DNA of 64,000 nucleotides from Apostichopus japonicus (GCF_037975245.1 NC_092581.1:16677303-16741302), one strand, 5' to 3'; shown: positions 46,047 through 58,912, numbered from the stretch's first letter. The notes: generated by a model not told the origin, from the sequence alone. Translations and numbers: made by a program.

Positions 46047-46192
46047 CTTTCTACATTCAAAAGTCTACTTAAGACCCACCCATCTTTTCACTTGTTCTTT
46101 TGTAAATTAATCTGCTTTCTTTGTAAAGCGCCTTTAGCAGTGACTTTTGTCTACTGATTTGGCGCTATATAAGTCTCATTTATTATTATTTA
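46047..46192 (+). mobile_element. CR1/L2-type LINE 3'-end remnant
   Basis: A short frame at 46047-46079 reads LSTFKSLLKTH, the conserved C-terminal end of CR1/L2-type ORF2 proteins. It is followed by a 3' UTR-like stretch with AAAGCGCCTTTAGC and GGCGCTATATAA and a (TTA)n end at about 46,180-46,192. This is the same tail architecture as the LINE at 22,533-23,070 but on the opposite strand and more decayed. It is non-functional. Confidence 0.7.
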
Positions 46193-49100
46193 GGAGAATT
46201 AAGCAAAGTTTAGCTCAATTCCCACTGACAAGGTTTATAACATGTTATCAATAATGCAGACCCAGTCAAGCTATGAAATGTCTTCTTGCATGAAATGTTT
46301 CAGGAACTTTAACATGATCAGCCGAGTCATCTAGTTACCATGTCAAACAGTTTTGCCAAAATTGCAGTTTTTTCTCAAAACGTCAAATTCCTTCATCATT
46401 AACAAGTTTCTCTTTATTGGATATGTGACATTACATTAACTTCCACCACACACTTTTCAAACAAGTCAAGGCATATCAAATTTCCACTCTACTCTCCTTC
46501 TTTAAAGATATTATGCTCGAGTTTGGCTAAAAGCAAAATGACTTTACATGTTCTAAGGAACTGTTTTGTCCATGTCTAGCTCCCCAGTTTTATCTATTGA
46601 TAATACCTACATTCAGATTCTCTTGAAAGTGACCCAAATGTACTATTTTTTTGTTAACCATCCTTAGGCAATCCGAAGTTAATTTAGTAAAAAAAAAGAG
46701 AACTTTTTTAGCCCAATGTGTCAAATGACTTCCACCATCTTTAGTAAAACCTGGAGATTCATGCATAAAAAAACTAAAAAAAAAATCTCTTTAAAAACAA
46801 GAAGCATCTGAAAATGACCTTGGACGGTCTAGTTTTTTTTTTGTGGCTTCTTTGTGTGTGTTACCGCTAGATTCATAAAGTGCTACTAACCTGAATTCCT
46901 CCAAACGATGGAAATTGATTTTCATATTACTTACAGCCTACCATATTAAAACACTTGGTAAACAAGTCAAAATCATTCCATCAGCTCCATAAAAGCTACA
47001 CGTAACTACGTACCTAGCTCTGTAAGAACCGACCCGGGAGGAGAGTTTAGCTCCCAGCCTTGAAAATTATGAAACTGTGCCAATGTATGCAGTTGCCATG
47101 ACAACTTAACAAAATGCAGGCAATATTAGTGAGGCTTGAATTACCTGAGGGGGCTATGCTTTATCTTACTGTGGTCCTCATGAGATAATGTCATAAAAAA
47201 GGTTGTTGTTTAGCCCGGGGGGAATGACTCTGTTTGGTTAACAAATGGAGATTGAATCTAACATATGTAGGTGAGGGCAAAGACCCTCCTTACGAGCCAA
47301 GCCTCTGATTGCAGAATTGTTTTCAGAATGTCTCTCTTTAAAAACATAGGGCTGTCTGTTAAACTGGGAAGTAACATTTCCCATATTGTAACTAGATCCC
47401 ATTCCCGACACTTAATCCAATTACAGTTCTTTGACAATGCGAGAATGTTATATTCAAAAATAACAAACAAACACATCATAATCAGGCAAATAACAAACTT
47501 GAGGCTCCATGATGGTTTAAACTTCACATATCTTTACCCCGAGACGAGTTCCGATTACACTCACAGGCAATGCATTGATAATAATAACTGTGAGTTATCT
47601 AAATAAAAATAAAAACAAAAGGAGGAAAATAACACAATAGAAGGGAAAACAAAAATGAAAATGTCCAAATAACAGCTATAAGTCTCAAAATTATGAATAA
47701 TCTCTCTACGATTTAAACATATGAAACTAGCTTTGTTAATCATTTTGAAATTTTACATTTATTTTAAATGATGACAGTTAGAGGGCCTGATGTTTTGACA
47801 CCACCAGGATCTTTCCAGTTGAGGGCAGTATTCTGAAACAAGCCCATGGTGCTAGTGTCAGTGACTTAGCCTGTCAACTGTTGAAGAAGTCATATAACTC
47901 AAGTCATGTGACATATTTGTTACCAATTATGCTACATGCACAAAGAGTAAAATTGTATGCAGAACTCAAGATACTACCCTCCTGGATTTAATCATTTTAT
48001 AAAATAAATAATGATTCTGTTTTATTCTAAAACTTTCATCATAGGATACTATCCTCCAGGATTTAATCACCTTATATAAATAAATTAATGATTCTGTTTG
48101 TTCTAACAATTTCATCATCAAGTTATTTCTTTTCTATTAACAGTATTAATCACATCCACAAAGCACTTTGCATCTTTCAAAATTTTATATCTTGTCTTGA
48201 CTATTTTAAAATGAAAAAAAAAAAAACCCCAAAAGACCAAAGCTAGGTTTAATGAACATCATTAATTATGGGGATTTGCATATCAAAATTATTTCCAAAT
48301 CACTGCAAAAAAAGCTGCTATGAGACACACAAGATTCAGTACAAATTCAGTCTTCATTTGAATATTTCTTTCATTTATGTATATGGAATCCTCCATGTTC
48401 CTTTAAACATATGCAACCTTCTCAAGAAAATAAAAGATACACCTGTAGATATATTTCAAGAAATTTAAAATAATGAATTTATAAATAAAAAGTGCAACGA
48501 TCCTAAAACCTTTGAGCATGATACACACATATTTAGAAAGTTTTACTAGAAAACATAGATTTATCTATCCAGTGGAGTGAATTGATATAGAAATCCATCC
48601 GACCATCTCACTTCTTTTACAACAACAAACTAAGACAAAAGACTATATTCCTACAGGCAATCTTTCAGCAGTCTGCTTAAAAATCATAAATTGGAATAAG
48701 GTTTATGGATTCAAATTATTCATAGCAAGATGAAGTCTGTAAGACTTATAGATTAAGAATGGATAAGTATCAAATATATATGAATTGCCAGGTTACAGTG
48801 TGAGATTAGAACCATTTATAAGACTTCATTTTCATTTTGCTTCTGGTTTTTTTTTTAAATCTATGCATTACACTTTGAGCTGAAGCAGTACAACCAGCCA
48901 TGAAAGACTTTGATGGATTTGGGGAAACTGACTAATAATATATTTCATAGAAATGAAAACTAATAAAATATTGATATAAGTATTCAGACTGACTGAATTA
49001 GTGCAGGTATATATACATTCAGTTAAGCAATGGTTGTATATATATCACCATTATAAATATGGATGGTAAGAGGGATGCGAAGACTGTATCAAGTCAAAAT

Positions 49101-49239
49101 CACCAAATTTTAGCTGAGGGATGAATTTGATATTACAGTTGACTAACAGTTCTAGTCTGTTTTTTTTAAATGAGCAGTAAAAACTTTGCTTTATCAGCTT
49201 TTAATGTAAAGGGAGTAAATCAACAAATTGTGTGGTGCA
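46193..49239. other. AT-rich, with a 75-bp tandem duplication
   Basis: No confident gene. An imperfect direct duplication of about 75 bp lies at 47,970-48,119 (units begin GATACTACCCTCCTGGATTT and GATACTATCCTCCAGGATTT). Overlapping frames at 47258-47606 on both strands have no domain. Confidence 0.45.
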
Positions 49240-49575
49240 TGTCCCCTATGTCCCAACTCCACCCACCCCCTCCTGATACATTGCTGATTCTCCTATAGTT
49301 CCACCACCCCCACTTATCCCCTCCCTATACAATGCAGATCCCCATGTTCCTATCCCCACCCAACCCCTCCTGATACAATGTAGATTCCCCTATAGTTCCA
49401 CCCCAACCCATCCCCTCCCAATACAATGCAGATCCTCTCATGGTCCTATCTCCACCCACCCCCTCCTGATACAATGCAGATTCTCCTATAGTTCCACCCC
49501 CACCCATCCCATCCCTCCCTATACAATGCAGATCCTCCCATGGTCCTATCCCCACCCATCCCCCTCCTGATATAC
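49240..49575. repeat. C-rich minisatellite, about 41-bp unit in alternating pairs
   Basis: Eight to nine copies containing CCCCTCC, ATACAATGCAGATCC and TATAGTTCCACC. Neighbouring units alternate TATAGTTCC and ATGGTCCTATC types, giving a dimer of about 82 bp. The 130-codon minus frame (49325-49717) is array-derived (Gly/Trp-rich periodicity). Confidence 0.85.
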
Positions 49576-51540
49576 TATAGGTCCCTGAAGACCCACTAGG
49601 TGCTGGTTTATCATTAGATGGTGGACCAGGTTGGGGACAACATATATATCTGCATAATTTCTGTATGACTCTAATAGCATGAATTTTAAAGATGTAGGCT
49701 ACACAATTCAGGGACATAATTTGTTAGGGTTTAGATTGAAGTTACTAACAGTATTATCACAGAAATTCTATTTCAAAAGTAATTGGATAAAAATAATCCA
49801 TCGAATTAAAGAGGTAGTGGGTGTTGACCTGAATGTGGGTCAATGGGGGCGCTATGCTAAAATGTTACCAATTTGTAGTCAAGGTGCATGGGAAAGTGAA
49901 GTAGTTGTGAGAAGATAGGTTAGAGAGAGTAGTGTATCCATATTTAAATATCAAGGTATAGCATCCTGCATCCTACACACACACAGTCAATTACTAGTCC
50001 TGTACATGTAAAGAGACCAGCCTACCTTATGTTTCAAACACTCATACTTTAACATTTCACTGCAAGCCTTAGTATATAATAGAGAAAGAAGTAAAGACAA
50101 CTTAAAAGATCTTGAGTGTTTGACAAGATAATCAGACCTGTCTGGGTTGAACACTGTAGTAATGTCTGTGGCAGATTATGACTATAGAAACATTCGTGGT
50201 TTTGATTGACTTTTAATGTTGAGATTAACAAAATTGACATAACACAAGCAGGAGAAACTCTTCACGCTAACAAGGGTCTTAATATGAAAAAAGAAGATTC
50301 TAATCCAAAAAACTTGAAGCATTTATAGACAGCTTCAAATATAACCTGTCAAGTAAAGGATGAAGACTGATAAAAAGGATGTTTTTTTCTCTTTGAAAAT
50401 CCACTTTGACAATTTCACTTGAAGATGACATGAACTTTCTCAGGCCTTATTGTCTCCACGCTCTTAGAAGTAATAATCTGACAAGTGTTAAAAACTTCAA
50501 CAAAATTTCAAAACTCAATTTTTTTTTCTTTTAGAAAATATAATTTGGAGACAGTTAAGATATTACTTTCATACGAAACTGTGTTTATGTTTGTATGGAC
50601 TTCTGACAAGGCAATGCAAATTTTGAGCTACCAGAGTTGACAATATTTTCGTTCAAATTGAAAAGTTCTTGGCCTTTTCAGCTCAGAATGTAAATGTTTG
50701 AGAGAGGAAATGAGGCTATTTCTCACAGGGATATCAAGTTTACTATAAATATTCATGAGGGGGATATATGTTTCTTAAAAGGTTTGAGTTTACAAACAGC
50801 TGAGCCAACAATTTAGGAAATTATCAAGATTCTTTCATCCTTGACTTCTAGTTCAGAATTCATCATCACCTCAGAGGTGAATCTTACTTATGGATGTAGC
50901 TTGGAGGTGGATTATTTCTCATTGCAATATATTACTGCTTGCGGTCAAGCTGTGGTCGTACACACTAACTGGATTGCATAATGCCAGGGGACGAATTGGG
51001 ATGGGGTGGCAGGAGGTTGACAAATCCTGGGGCCCCCTAGTCTTCCAAAGTGACAGGATACAATGTCATTAAGAAGATGTGGGGACCGTATGTTATGAAG
51101 TATGTTAGATCTATTGTACAACAAATATATACCATTAAGAAAAACCCTGATCAATTACCATGTACTCCGGGTTTTTATATTATTAATATTATTATTTTTT
51201 TATGGTAGGGGAAAATATACATCGGCTCCTAATAAATGTTGGGTTTGTTTTGCTTGTTTTAGGGGCCCCTATCTAATCTTTGGCCCCCTGACCCCAAGTT
51301 AATCATTATGCCACTGGATTTTTGTAGTCGTACAGTTTGTGTATCACATTCACTGATTTACAAAAAGGCAGCTTTAAAGCACACCATGCTATCAATGTGA
51401 CAGAGAAATCAGTAATATACACTGTACAATGAAAAAGTTATCCCAAAAATTGGTGTAAAATATACAGATTTATGGAAACATCAATGTTACAGAGACAACA
51501 GGCCTCAAATCTGACGGTGACATGAAACACTATCACTCAA
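49576..51540. other. AT-rich, probably intronic apart from the exon candidate at 50,026
   Basis: Open frames at 49679-49918 and 50890-51302 have no recognisable domains. A GGGGCCCC-containing stretch at 51,025-51,290 recalls transposon debris, but no paired ends were found. Confidence 0.35.
50026..50059 (-). CDS. Candidate very short exon
   Basis: A 34-bp minus-strand stretch. It is preceded by a pyrimidine tract, a branch-point-like TACTAAG and acceptor CTTGCAG, and followed by donor CATAAG then GTAGGC. It would encode EMLKYECLKHK, starting with one base of a split codon and ending in phase 0. The site pair is good, but such short exons are easily matched by chance. Confidence 0.2.
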
Positions 51541-51908
51541 TAGGCAGAGTGAGCAGCAAACTAGTCGTACAGATGAGATGATCCATAGGCAAAGTGAGCA
51601 GCAAACTCTGAGATGATCCCATAGGCAGAGTGAGCAGCAAACTCTGAGATGATCCCATAGGCAGAGTGAGCAGCAAACTCTGATATGATCCCATAGGCAA
51701 AGTGAGCAGCAAACTCTGAGATGATCCCATAGGCAAAGTGAGCAGCAAACTCTGAGATGATCCCATAGGCAGAGTGAGCAGCAAACTCTGAGATGATCCC
51801 ATAGGCAGAGTGAGCAGCAAACTCTGAGATGATCCCATAGGCAGAGTGAGCAGCAAACTCTGAGATGATCCCATAGGCAGAGTGAGCAGCAAACTCTGAG
51901 ATGATCCA
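51541..51908. repeat. 36-bp minisatellite, second type
   Basis: Ten near-identical copies of a 36-bp unit containing CATAGGCAGAGTGAGCAGCA and AACTCTGAGATGATCC. It is unrelated in sequence to the 36-bp array at 26,936. The length is a multiple of three, so two minus-strand frames are open throughout (LLLTLPMGSSQS and ISEFAAHSAYGI periodicities). These are artefacts. Confidence 0.92.
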
Positions 51909-52264
51909 GGTGCTCTTTGTCATGACTGAATATACATATTATTACAGTTTTGGCTGATTTGTATGTCTTGGTGGATGAAAAAGTGCAGTAGCATAGACAG
52001 GTAATGCATGACGAGGCATAAAGTCATAAAAAAAACAACAATCACATAAGGAATTGTGACAAAATCCTTGATTTGAAAGACTGAGTTGATGTTTGGTCCA
52101 GTTCTGGAAAGCTAGGCCTACATTTAGACTTTGACCTCATATTCATCATTAACCTTGCAACAATAGAGTCCTTGCATACATACAGTAGCAAGAATGAGGA
52201 TTGGAAGTTATTGCACAGAGATTGATCTGTTTAATTTCAGTTGAAAACAAATAACCATCAATGA
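51909..52264. other. Spacer between arrays
   Basis: No gene or repeat seen. Confidence 0.4.
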
Positions 52265-54025
52265 TCCCTACAAGAAAGGAAAGAGTTCAAGCACTGTGCA
52301 CTAGGGTAGGCACTGTGCACTAGGGTAGGGTGGTCCCTGCAAGAAAAGAAAGAGTTCTAGCACTGTGCACTAGGGTAGGGCAGTCCCTGCAAGAAAGGAA
52401 AGATTTCTAGCATGGTGCACTAGGGCAGAGTGGTCCCTGCACAAAAGGAAAGAGTTCTAGCACTGTGAACTAGGGCAGGGTGGTCCCGGCAAGAAAGGAA
52501 AGATTTCTAGCACGGTGCACTGGGGTAGGGTGGTCCCTGCAAGAAAAGAAAGAGTTCTAGCACTGTGCACTGGGGTAGGGTGGTCCCTGCAAGAAAGGAA
52601 AGAGTTCTAGCACTGTGAACTGGGGTAGGGTGGTCCCTGCAAAAAAAAGAAAGAGTTCTAGCACTGTGCACAAGGGTAGGGTGGTCCCTGCAAAAAAAAG
52701 GAGTTCTAGCAACGTGCACTAGGGTAGGGCGTTCCCTGCAAGAAAGGAAAGAGTTCTAGCATTGTGCACTAGGGCAGGGTGGTCCCTGCAAGAAAGGAAA
52801 GAGTTCTAGTTCTGTGCACTTGGGGAAGAGTGGTCCCTGCAAGAAAGGAAAGAGTTCTATTACTTTGCACTAGCGTAGGGTGGTCCCTGCAAGAAAGGAA
52901 AGAGTTCTAGCACTGTGCACTTGAGGAAGGATGGTCCCTGCAAGAAAGGAAAGAGCTCTAGCACTGTGCACTAGGGCAGGGTGGTCCCTGCAAGAAAGGA
53001 AGGAATTCTAGCACTGTGCACTAGGGCAGATTGGTCCCTGCAAGAAAGGAAAGAGTTCTAGTTCTGTGCACTTGGGGAAGAGTGGTCCCTGCAAGAAAGG
53101 AAAGAGTTCTATTACTTTGCACTAGCGTAGGGTGGTCCCTGCAAGAAAGGAAAGAGTTCTAGCACTGTGCACTTGGGGAAGGATGGTCCCTGCAAGAAAG
53201 GAAAGAGCTCTAGCACTGTGCACTAGGGTAGGGTGGTCCCTGCATGAAAAGAAAGAGTTCTAGCACTGTGCACTAGGGTAGGGCAGTCCCTGCAACAAAG
53301 GAAAGAGTTCTAGCACTGTGCACTAGGGTAGGGTGGTCCCTGCAAGAAAGGAAGGAATTCTAGCACTGTGCACTAGGGTAGGGGGGTCCCTGCAAGAAAA
53401 GAAAGAGTTCTAACACTAGGGTAAGGCGGTCCCTGCAAAAAAGGAAAGAATTCTAGTATGCTGCACTGGGGTAGGGTGGTCCCTACAAGAGAGGAATGAG
53501 TTCTAGCACGGTGCACTAGGGCAGGGTGGTCCCTGCAAGAAAGGAAAGAGTTCTAGCACTGTGCACTAGGGTAGGGGGGTCCCTGCAAGAAAAGAGAAAG
53601 TTCTAACACTAGGGTAAGGCGGTCCCTGCAAAAAAGGAAAGAATTCTAGTATGCTGCACTGGGGTAGGGTGGTCCCTACAAGAAAGGAATGGGTTCTAGC
53701 ACGGTGCACTAGTGTAGGGTGGTCCTTGCAAGAAAGGAAAGAGTTCTAGCACTGTGCACTAGGGTAGGGGGGTCCCTGCAAGAAAAGAGAAAGTTCTAAC
53801 ACTAGGGTAAGGCGGTCCCTGCAAAAAAGGAAAGAATTCTAGTATGCTGCACTAGGGCAGAGTGGTCCCTGCACGAAAGGAAAGAATTCTAGTACTGTGC
53901 ACTAGAGTAGGGTGGTCCTTGCAAGAAAGGAAAGAATTCTAGTACATTGCAGTAAGGGAAGGGATCAATCCCTGAATGAAAGGAGAGAATTCTAGTACTG
54001 TGCACTAGGGGAAGGGTGGTGGATT
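52265..54025. repeat. 50-bp minisatellite with higher-order repeats
   Basis: About 35 copies of a 50-bp unit containing AGAAAGGAAAGAGTTCTAGC, ACTGTGCACTAGGGTAGGGT and GGTCCCTGCA. A block of about 195 bp, marked by TTCTAACACTAGGGTAAGGC and TTCTAGTATGCTGCACT, occurs three times from about 53,376. Another block of about 247 bp, marked by GTTCTATTACTTTGCACTAG, occurs at about 52,850 and 53,100. Confidence 0.93.
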
Positions 54026-55861
54026 TACAATTGCTGTGTAAGTTCATCCAACCTTTCCAATTAACGTATGTTTAAAATTATCACCAGATGACTAGATTCA
54101 CTGACTTATCACAATATGCATGTCATATGCAACATATTTAATTTAATAACTGACATTAATCAGTTGTTCTATACTGGACAAAGTACAATCAACTATACCT
54201 TACTAAAATAGCCTCATAATTCACACAACCCATAAACAATCTAAAAGGTTACCTGTCTTATTTTAACTACATTTACCAAAAAAAAATTGGAATTCTCTAG
54301 CTTCATGCATATATGAAAATTCAAGAGTTTGAGAGAAAAAAAACATGTCCTTGGCCATAACAAGATTGTAACTATATTGGGAAAAGAACACACACACACA
54401 CAAAAACGAAGATAAAAAGCAAAGATGGGAAAAGGTTTGAGAGAAAGAAAGAGTGGTGAAAAACTTCAAAGAGAAACAAAAACTTGTCGTGATAAAATAT
54501 TCCCAGTTGAGATGGATATAGAGAGTATGAAATCTGAAGCAGGGGTATTGATATCTGATGTCAGCCATTTAGACATCCCTCCCTGACAAGTATATTCAGA
54601 CTGGGATGAGATTTTAGGTTTTTGTATTTGATAGATTAATGGGAAGGATGGCAGCATCAGTGGGACTCCTGTCAATCAATGGAACGGGAAACCTGGGGTC
54701 CCTGAATATAGTCTGGCTCCAGGGATGAAGGTGTCTGCTTTAAAGCAGCTGCCTTTTACCATTCAGTATTATAAAGCAACTTAACCAGACCCAGCAAGTT
54801 TTACACCAAACATGAGACAACCTCCGATGCTTTATTGACAATGCGATGGGAATTTTAGCAATTCGAATAAATTATAATTCGAATAAAGCCCCGACAAAGT
54901 TGTGAACCAGAAAGCCTCAAATGGCCATGAAGTGAGTCGTTTGATACCATATTTCATATATGTAATATATTTAATGTTACACTGTAGCATCGACCATTGC
55001 TGAATTTGCATGATCTACATAGATTTTTGCACTCATGTGAATCTTTTCACTTGTGTGGTTTCCATACCTTGTTATTCAATAATTTTTACCTTTGACATCT
55101 ATGTAAAAAACTATAGAGATTTTTAACTAATACCAGGCACATAAAATTTGAAGTTAATCCATCGTGTACTTACTAAAAATATATATGTGCATATATATAT
55201 ATATAGCCATATTATGGTATGTACAATATTATACATATCTTGCAAAAGATGAGAAATAAATACCAAATTAAGCCTGTGGCTACTTTAATGGTGATCCAAT
55301 CATTCATACACCACAAGCAGTTTCTGTTAGCCCCGGCATTAAAGGGATAGTATTCCACTGCTGCCAAAGAGAACTCTTCCACAAAGCTGCTGTTAATTTG
55401 TTAAACATGGTATCAGACAAATGCATGTTGATAGCAGACAATTTTGTTTCAAGTTGTAGACAGGTATATCGGTCATTGACTTACTATGGTGATGTACCAA
55501 TCATTTGTGGAGAGAGGACTGCAGTAAGTCTGACCAGAGAATAAAACAGTAATCACAAAATTTAGTGCAGTAATCAAACAAATGTAATATTGTATCTGGA
55601 CAATTGCAATACAGTAGTGTGTGCATCAAATGTATCATAGTACTGTGAGATACAGTATGTCGGTTCTATGCATCATTGACAAACAGATGTAACAGAGTAG
55701 TCGACAACGATGTTATAGTAGTGAGAAACAGGAAGAAACTAGTCAGAAAAATGTCACATAGTCAGAAAAACGAAAAACTGTTCTATGAGAGGATATGTAA
55801 TAAAGCAGTCTAGAGAATGTAATACAGCAAACAAAAGTGAAAATATAGTCAGAAAATGTCA
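54026..55861. other. AT-rich, probably intronic
   Basis: No confident exon. The minus frame 54263-54568 is Phe/Ser-rich low complexity. A donor-like CAG then GTAACC occurs at about 54,250 (minus), but the frame before it is a poly-T artefact. Confidence 0.4.
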
Positions 55862-56440
55862 TATGTAGTCAGCATAATGTAATATGTAGTTGGAAAAGTG
55901 TCATATGAAGCCAGCAAAATGTCACATGAAGTCAGCAACATGTCATATGTAGTCAGTGAAAAGGTCATATGTAGCCAGCAAAATGTTATATGTAGTCACA
56001 AAAATGTCAACTGTAGTCAGCTAAATGTCATATGTACAGTAGTCAGCAAAAATGTCATTGTCAGCAAAATGTCACATGAAATCAGCTAAATGTCTTATGT
56101 AGTCAGCAAAAATGTCATATGTTGGCAGCAAAATGTCATATGTAGTCAGTAAAATGTCATGCAAAATGTCATATGTAGTCAGCAAAATGTCATATGTAGT
56201 CAGCAAAATGTCATATGTAGTCAGCAAAATGTCATATGTAGTCAGGAAAAATGTCATATATGTAGTCAGCAAAATGTCATATGTAGTCAGCAAAATGTCA
56301 TGTGTAGTCAGTAAAAATGTCATATGTAGTCAGCAAAACATCATATGTTGTCAGCAAAATGTCACATGAAGTCAGAAATATGTCATATGTGGTCAGTAAA
56401 AATGTCATATGTTGTCAGCAAAAATGTCATATGTGTCACA
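55862..56440. repeat. 21-bp minisatellite
   Basis: About 27 copies of a 21-bp unit (AGTCAGCAAAATGTCATATG plus T). Short irregular insertions and partial units (for example near 56,160) shift the frame. Open frames on both strands (SKMSYVV and TTYDILL periodicities) follow from the 21-bp period. Confidence 0.9.
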
Positions 56441-58912
56441 AAAATGGAGTCAGAAAATTTGTTATACAGTACACACACTGTAGTAAACTTGATGTGAAGT
56501 ATAGTGACCAACCAAACAAAGGAACTTTCATAGTTACTTCATCATTTCCCCCCAAAACAAATATCCCAAAGAATTGCTTGCATAGTCTGACTAACTTATT
56601 ACAACAATATAAGTTACAACTCATCCAATAGATATATTATGACTCTATAATGTCCAACATTGTACCAACCTCACTCTAACTTTCTCCTCTCACAATGTCA
56701 CTGAACTTGATACCCCCTCTCATTATGGATAAAAAAAATACATATTTAAAAAAACAAAAGAAAACAGAGAAGCTTAAGAAGAGATGTATCATCTCTCAGC
56801 GATGGCAATAATCCTATTTCAGGGTAAACATATCTCCATTTCCTTACTCCCCTTTTAAAAAATATGATCTTGAAAAAATAGGAAATCATAGATTGCTTTG
56901 ATACTTACAAAAAAATTATCAAGGCTCCACGTAAATTAACTTTCTTTTAGCCTCAATAATAAAAAAAAAAATAAGCAATAAGTATTCTATGGCAAAAGAA
57001 ATGACTCTGAAGGCTATTGGTAATGATGTTGTGTAGGAATTACCTAAGGGCAAAAAACCAGAACAGGCTGAGATAATGTTCAACCTGGGAAAGCCTTAAT
57101 GCTGCAGATACGACACGCTAAATTCAAGGACAACCTTTAAGCGGGAGAGGAGAGGAGACGGAGAATAATCTGACACAATGCTGTGACAAAAGAATGAGCA
57201 GCTTGGGAGGGTAACTGTCAAGTTAGGCCTTCCTCTTTGCTGCTCCCCCCCCCCCCCCCATAAGCTGCTTATTGGGGGTTAATCTGCTGAGGTAAAGACT
57301 TATCAGGATAACAAGACAGGAAAATTGGAAGGTCAACAATAGGTCAAAAAACTCTCAGATTAACACAGCGTTGTCAAAAGAGAGAGAGAGAGAGAGAGGG
57401 CGCTCGGCAGAATAAACTTCAAAGTGTATTGTGTAAGCATGGCTGGCTGGCTGGCTGGCTACAGTTTGAATGCGTAGAAAGCAAAGGTTGCATGTAGTAT
57501 AACCTGACAATATTGAACTACTGTGCTATTATTATGCGTTTTACTGTTTTTATTTGCCTTGCATATTTCCTCCTCTTAGTCAGCTAGTTAGTTAATTGTC
57601 TGTAATTGAATAGTTTCTACCCATCTTTTACCATTCAAAATCATATGCCTGTATAATTGGCATTTTTCGCAAGTATTTTTCGCTGCACTTCGGTATCAAA
57701 CTTGACCCTAAACATGCAAAAAGCTCCTTTAAAACTCCTTTCCCCTCCTCCTTTTATACCCATTCCTATTTTTCACCAAGAGCAACCAAGAACCATGGCC
57801 ATTATCCTTATTAAAATATTAAATATTGAAGTTTTGATTTTAAAGTACTGTCAATACATGCAGCTACGGTCAAAACAAGTGTACATAGCAGAGATGGACA
57901 TCTCAGGTTTCATTACTGTCTGCACTTTGTAGTGACAAGAAAAAAACTTCACTTGCAAGCAACGGAAAGTGAACTTTTTTCAGAGGGCAGCACATGCTTT
58001 GGGGCTATACTCTTCAATGCCTTTAAAATAGTGTGTTAGCTATACGCAGCATAAATTAAGATAATCATTAAGTGCAAGTTAAGCCCATGCATATAAATAC
58101 AATGCAAAAGTAAATGTGAATTCATCACAGAAGAAGTACAAGCAATTATTGCATGTATAAACCAAACACCCAATGTCATGTCATAAAAAGGAAATAGTTT
58201 TTTTTTATGGATCAAAACAAGTCTTAATGTCACTGACCTTGGAGCAGAGCCCTTGTAAATGATATCGATGATGTAAATGAATCTGTTGGTAATATTTCAG
58301 CTAATGTTTCCATGTTAGTGATAGATTCAAGGCCACCTGGTTTGTCTGCTGTCATGCAACACCAGAAACGTCCTTGACATTCTTATTACGGGTTTCAATG
58401 GGTGCAATGCCTGTCAACACAGATTTAAATTTACCAATACGAGCCATATTGATCGCTCTACAAGCTGCAGTTATTACATGTTGTTGACATTAGTCAACTT
58501 CTTTTAGCCTCTATTTCTGGCAGCCCACATACTCATTGTGCTTGGGGGTTGTGACCTTAACATTTGGAGGTGGCCTCGTCAACCATTACAAAGTAGAACT
58601 GCCAAAACGACTGTTATCAATTAATAATGTTTTAAATATAGATCTGGAATGATTAACAAAAGAATAACTTTCACCTTGTGAGGGAAAGGTATTGCCAAAA
58701 GTTGTACTATGTTAAAGAGTCGATAATTTTTAAATTCATATTAAATGTTAATTTTCCTTTGGTGACAACATAAAACTCAGAGGGTTGTCAGAAAGATTCT
58801 CTATAAACATGTTTGGTGCAACTTTTGCACCATTCATTTTACCTTTGCCCATGCCGAAACGCTGCTTTCTTCCGAAGGATTTTGCGAACTTTTTCAGAGG
58901 AAATAAACTCAC
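56441..58912. other. AT-rich with simple repeats
   Basis: A C run at 57245-57259, (AG)n at 57379-57398 and (GGCT)5 at 57441-57460. Near 57,043 (minus) a pyrimidine-rich acceptor-like CTGGTTTTTTGCCCTTAG precedes an open frame with hydrophobic residues, but it ends in a stop without a donor and passes through a poly-T tract. No gene called. Confidence 0.4.

Noticed and set aside
47258-47606. Overlapping 89- and 111-codon frames on opposite strands
   Set aside because: Neither has a domain or clean splice pair. The length is possible by chance in 64 kb.
49325-49717. 130-codon Gly-rich minus-strand frame
   Set aside because: It lies in the C-rich 41-bp array, and its periodicity follows the repeat.
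50975-51295. Transposon suggested by CCAGGGGACG and GGGGCCCC motifs
   Set aside because: No matching inverted ends or target duplication were found.
51533-51923. Two 119-120-codon minus-strand frames as proteins
   Set aside because: Both are 12-residue periodic translations of the second 36-bp array.
55862-56440. CRISPR-like array
   Set aside because: The 21-bp units are contiguous tandem copies with no unique spacers of regular length. No cas genes are present and the sequence is from an animal genome. The same applies to the other arrays.
56930-57043. Minus-strand exon with membrane-like translation after a strong acceptor
   Set aside because: The frame runs through a poly-T tract and ends in a stop with no donor. 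The hydrophobic residues come from T-richness.
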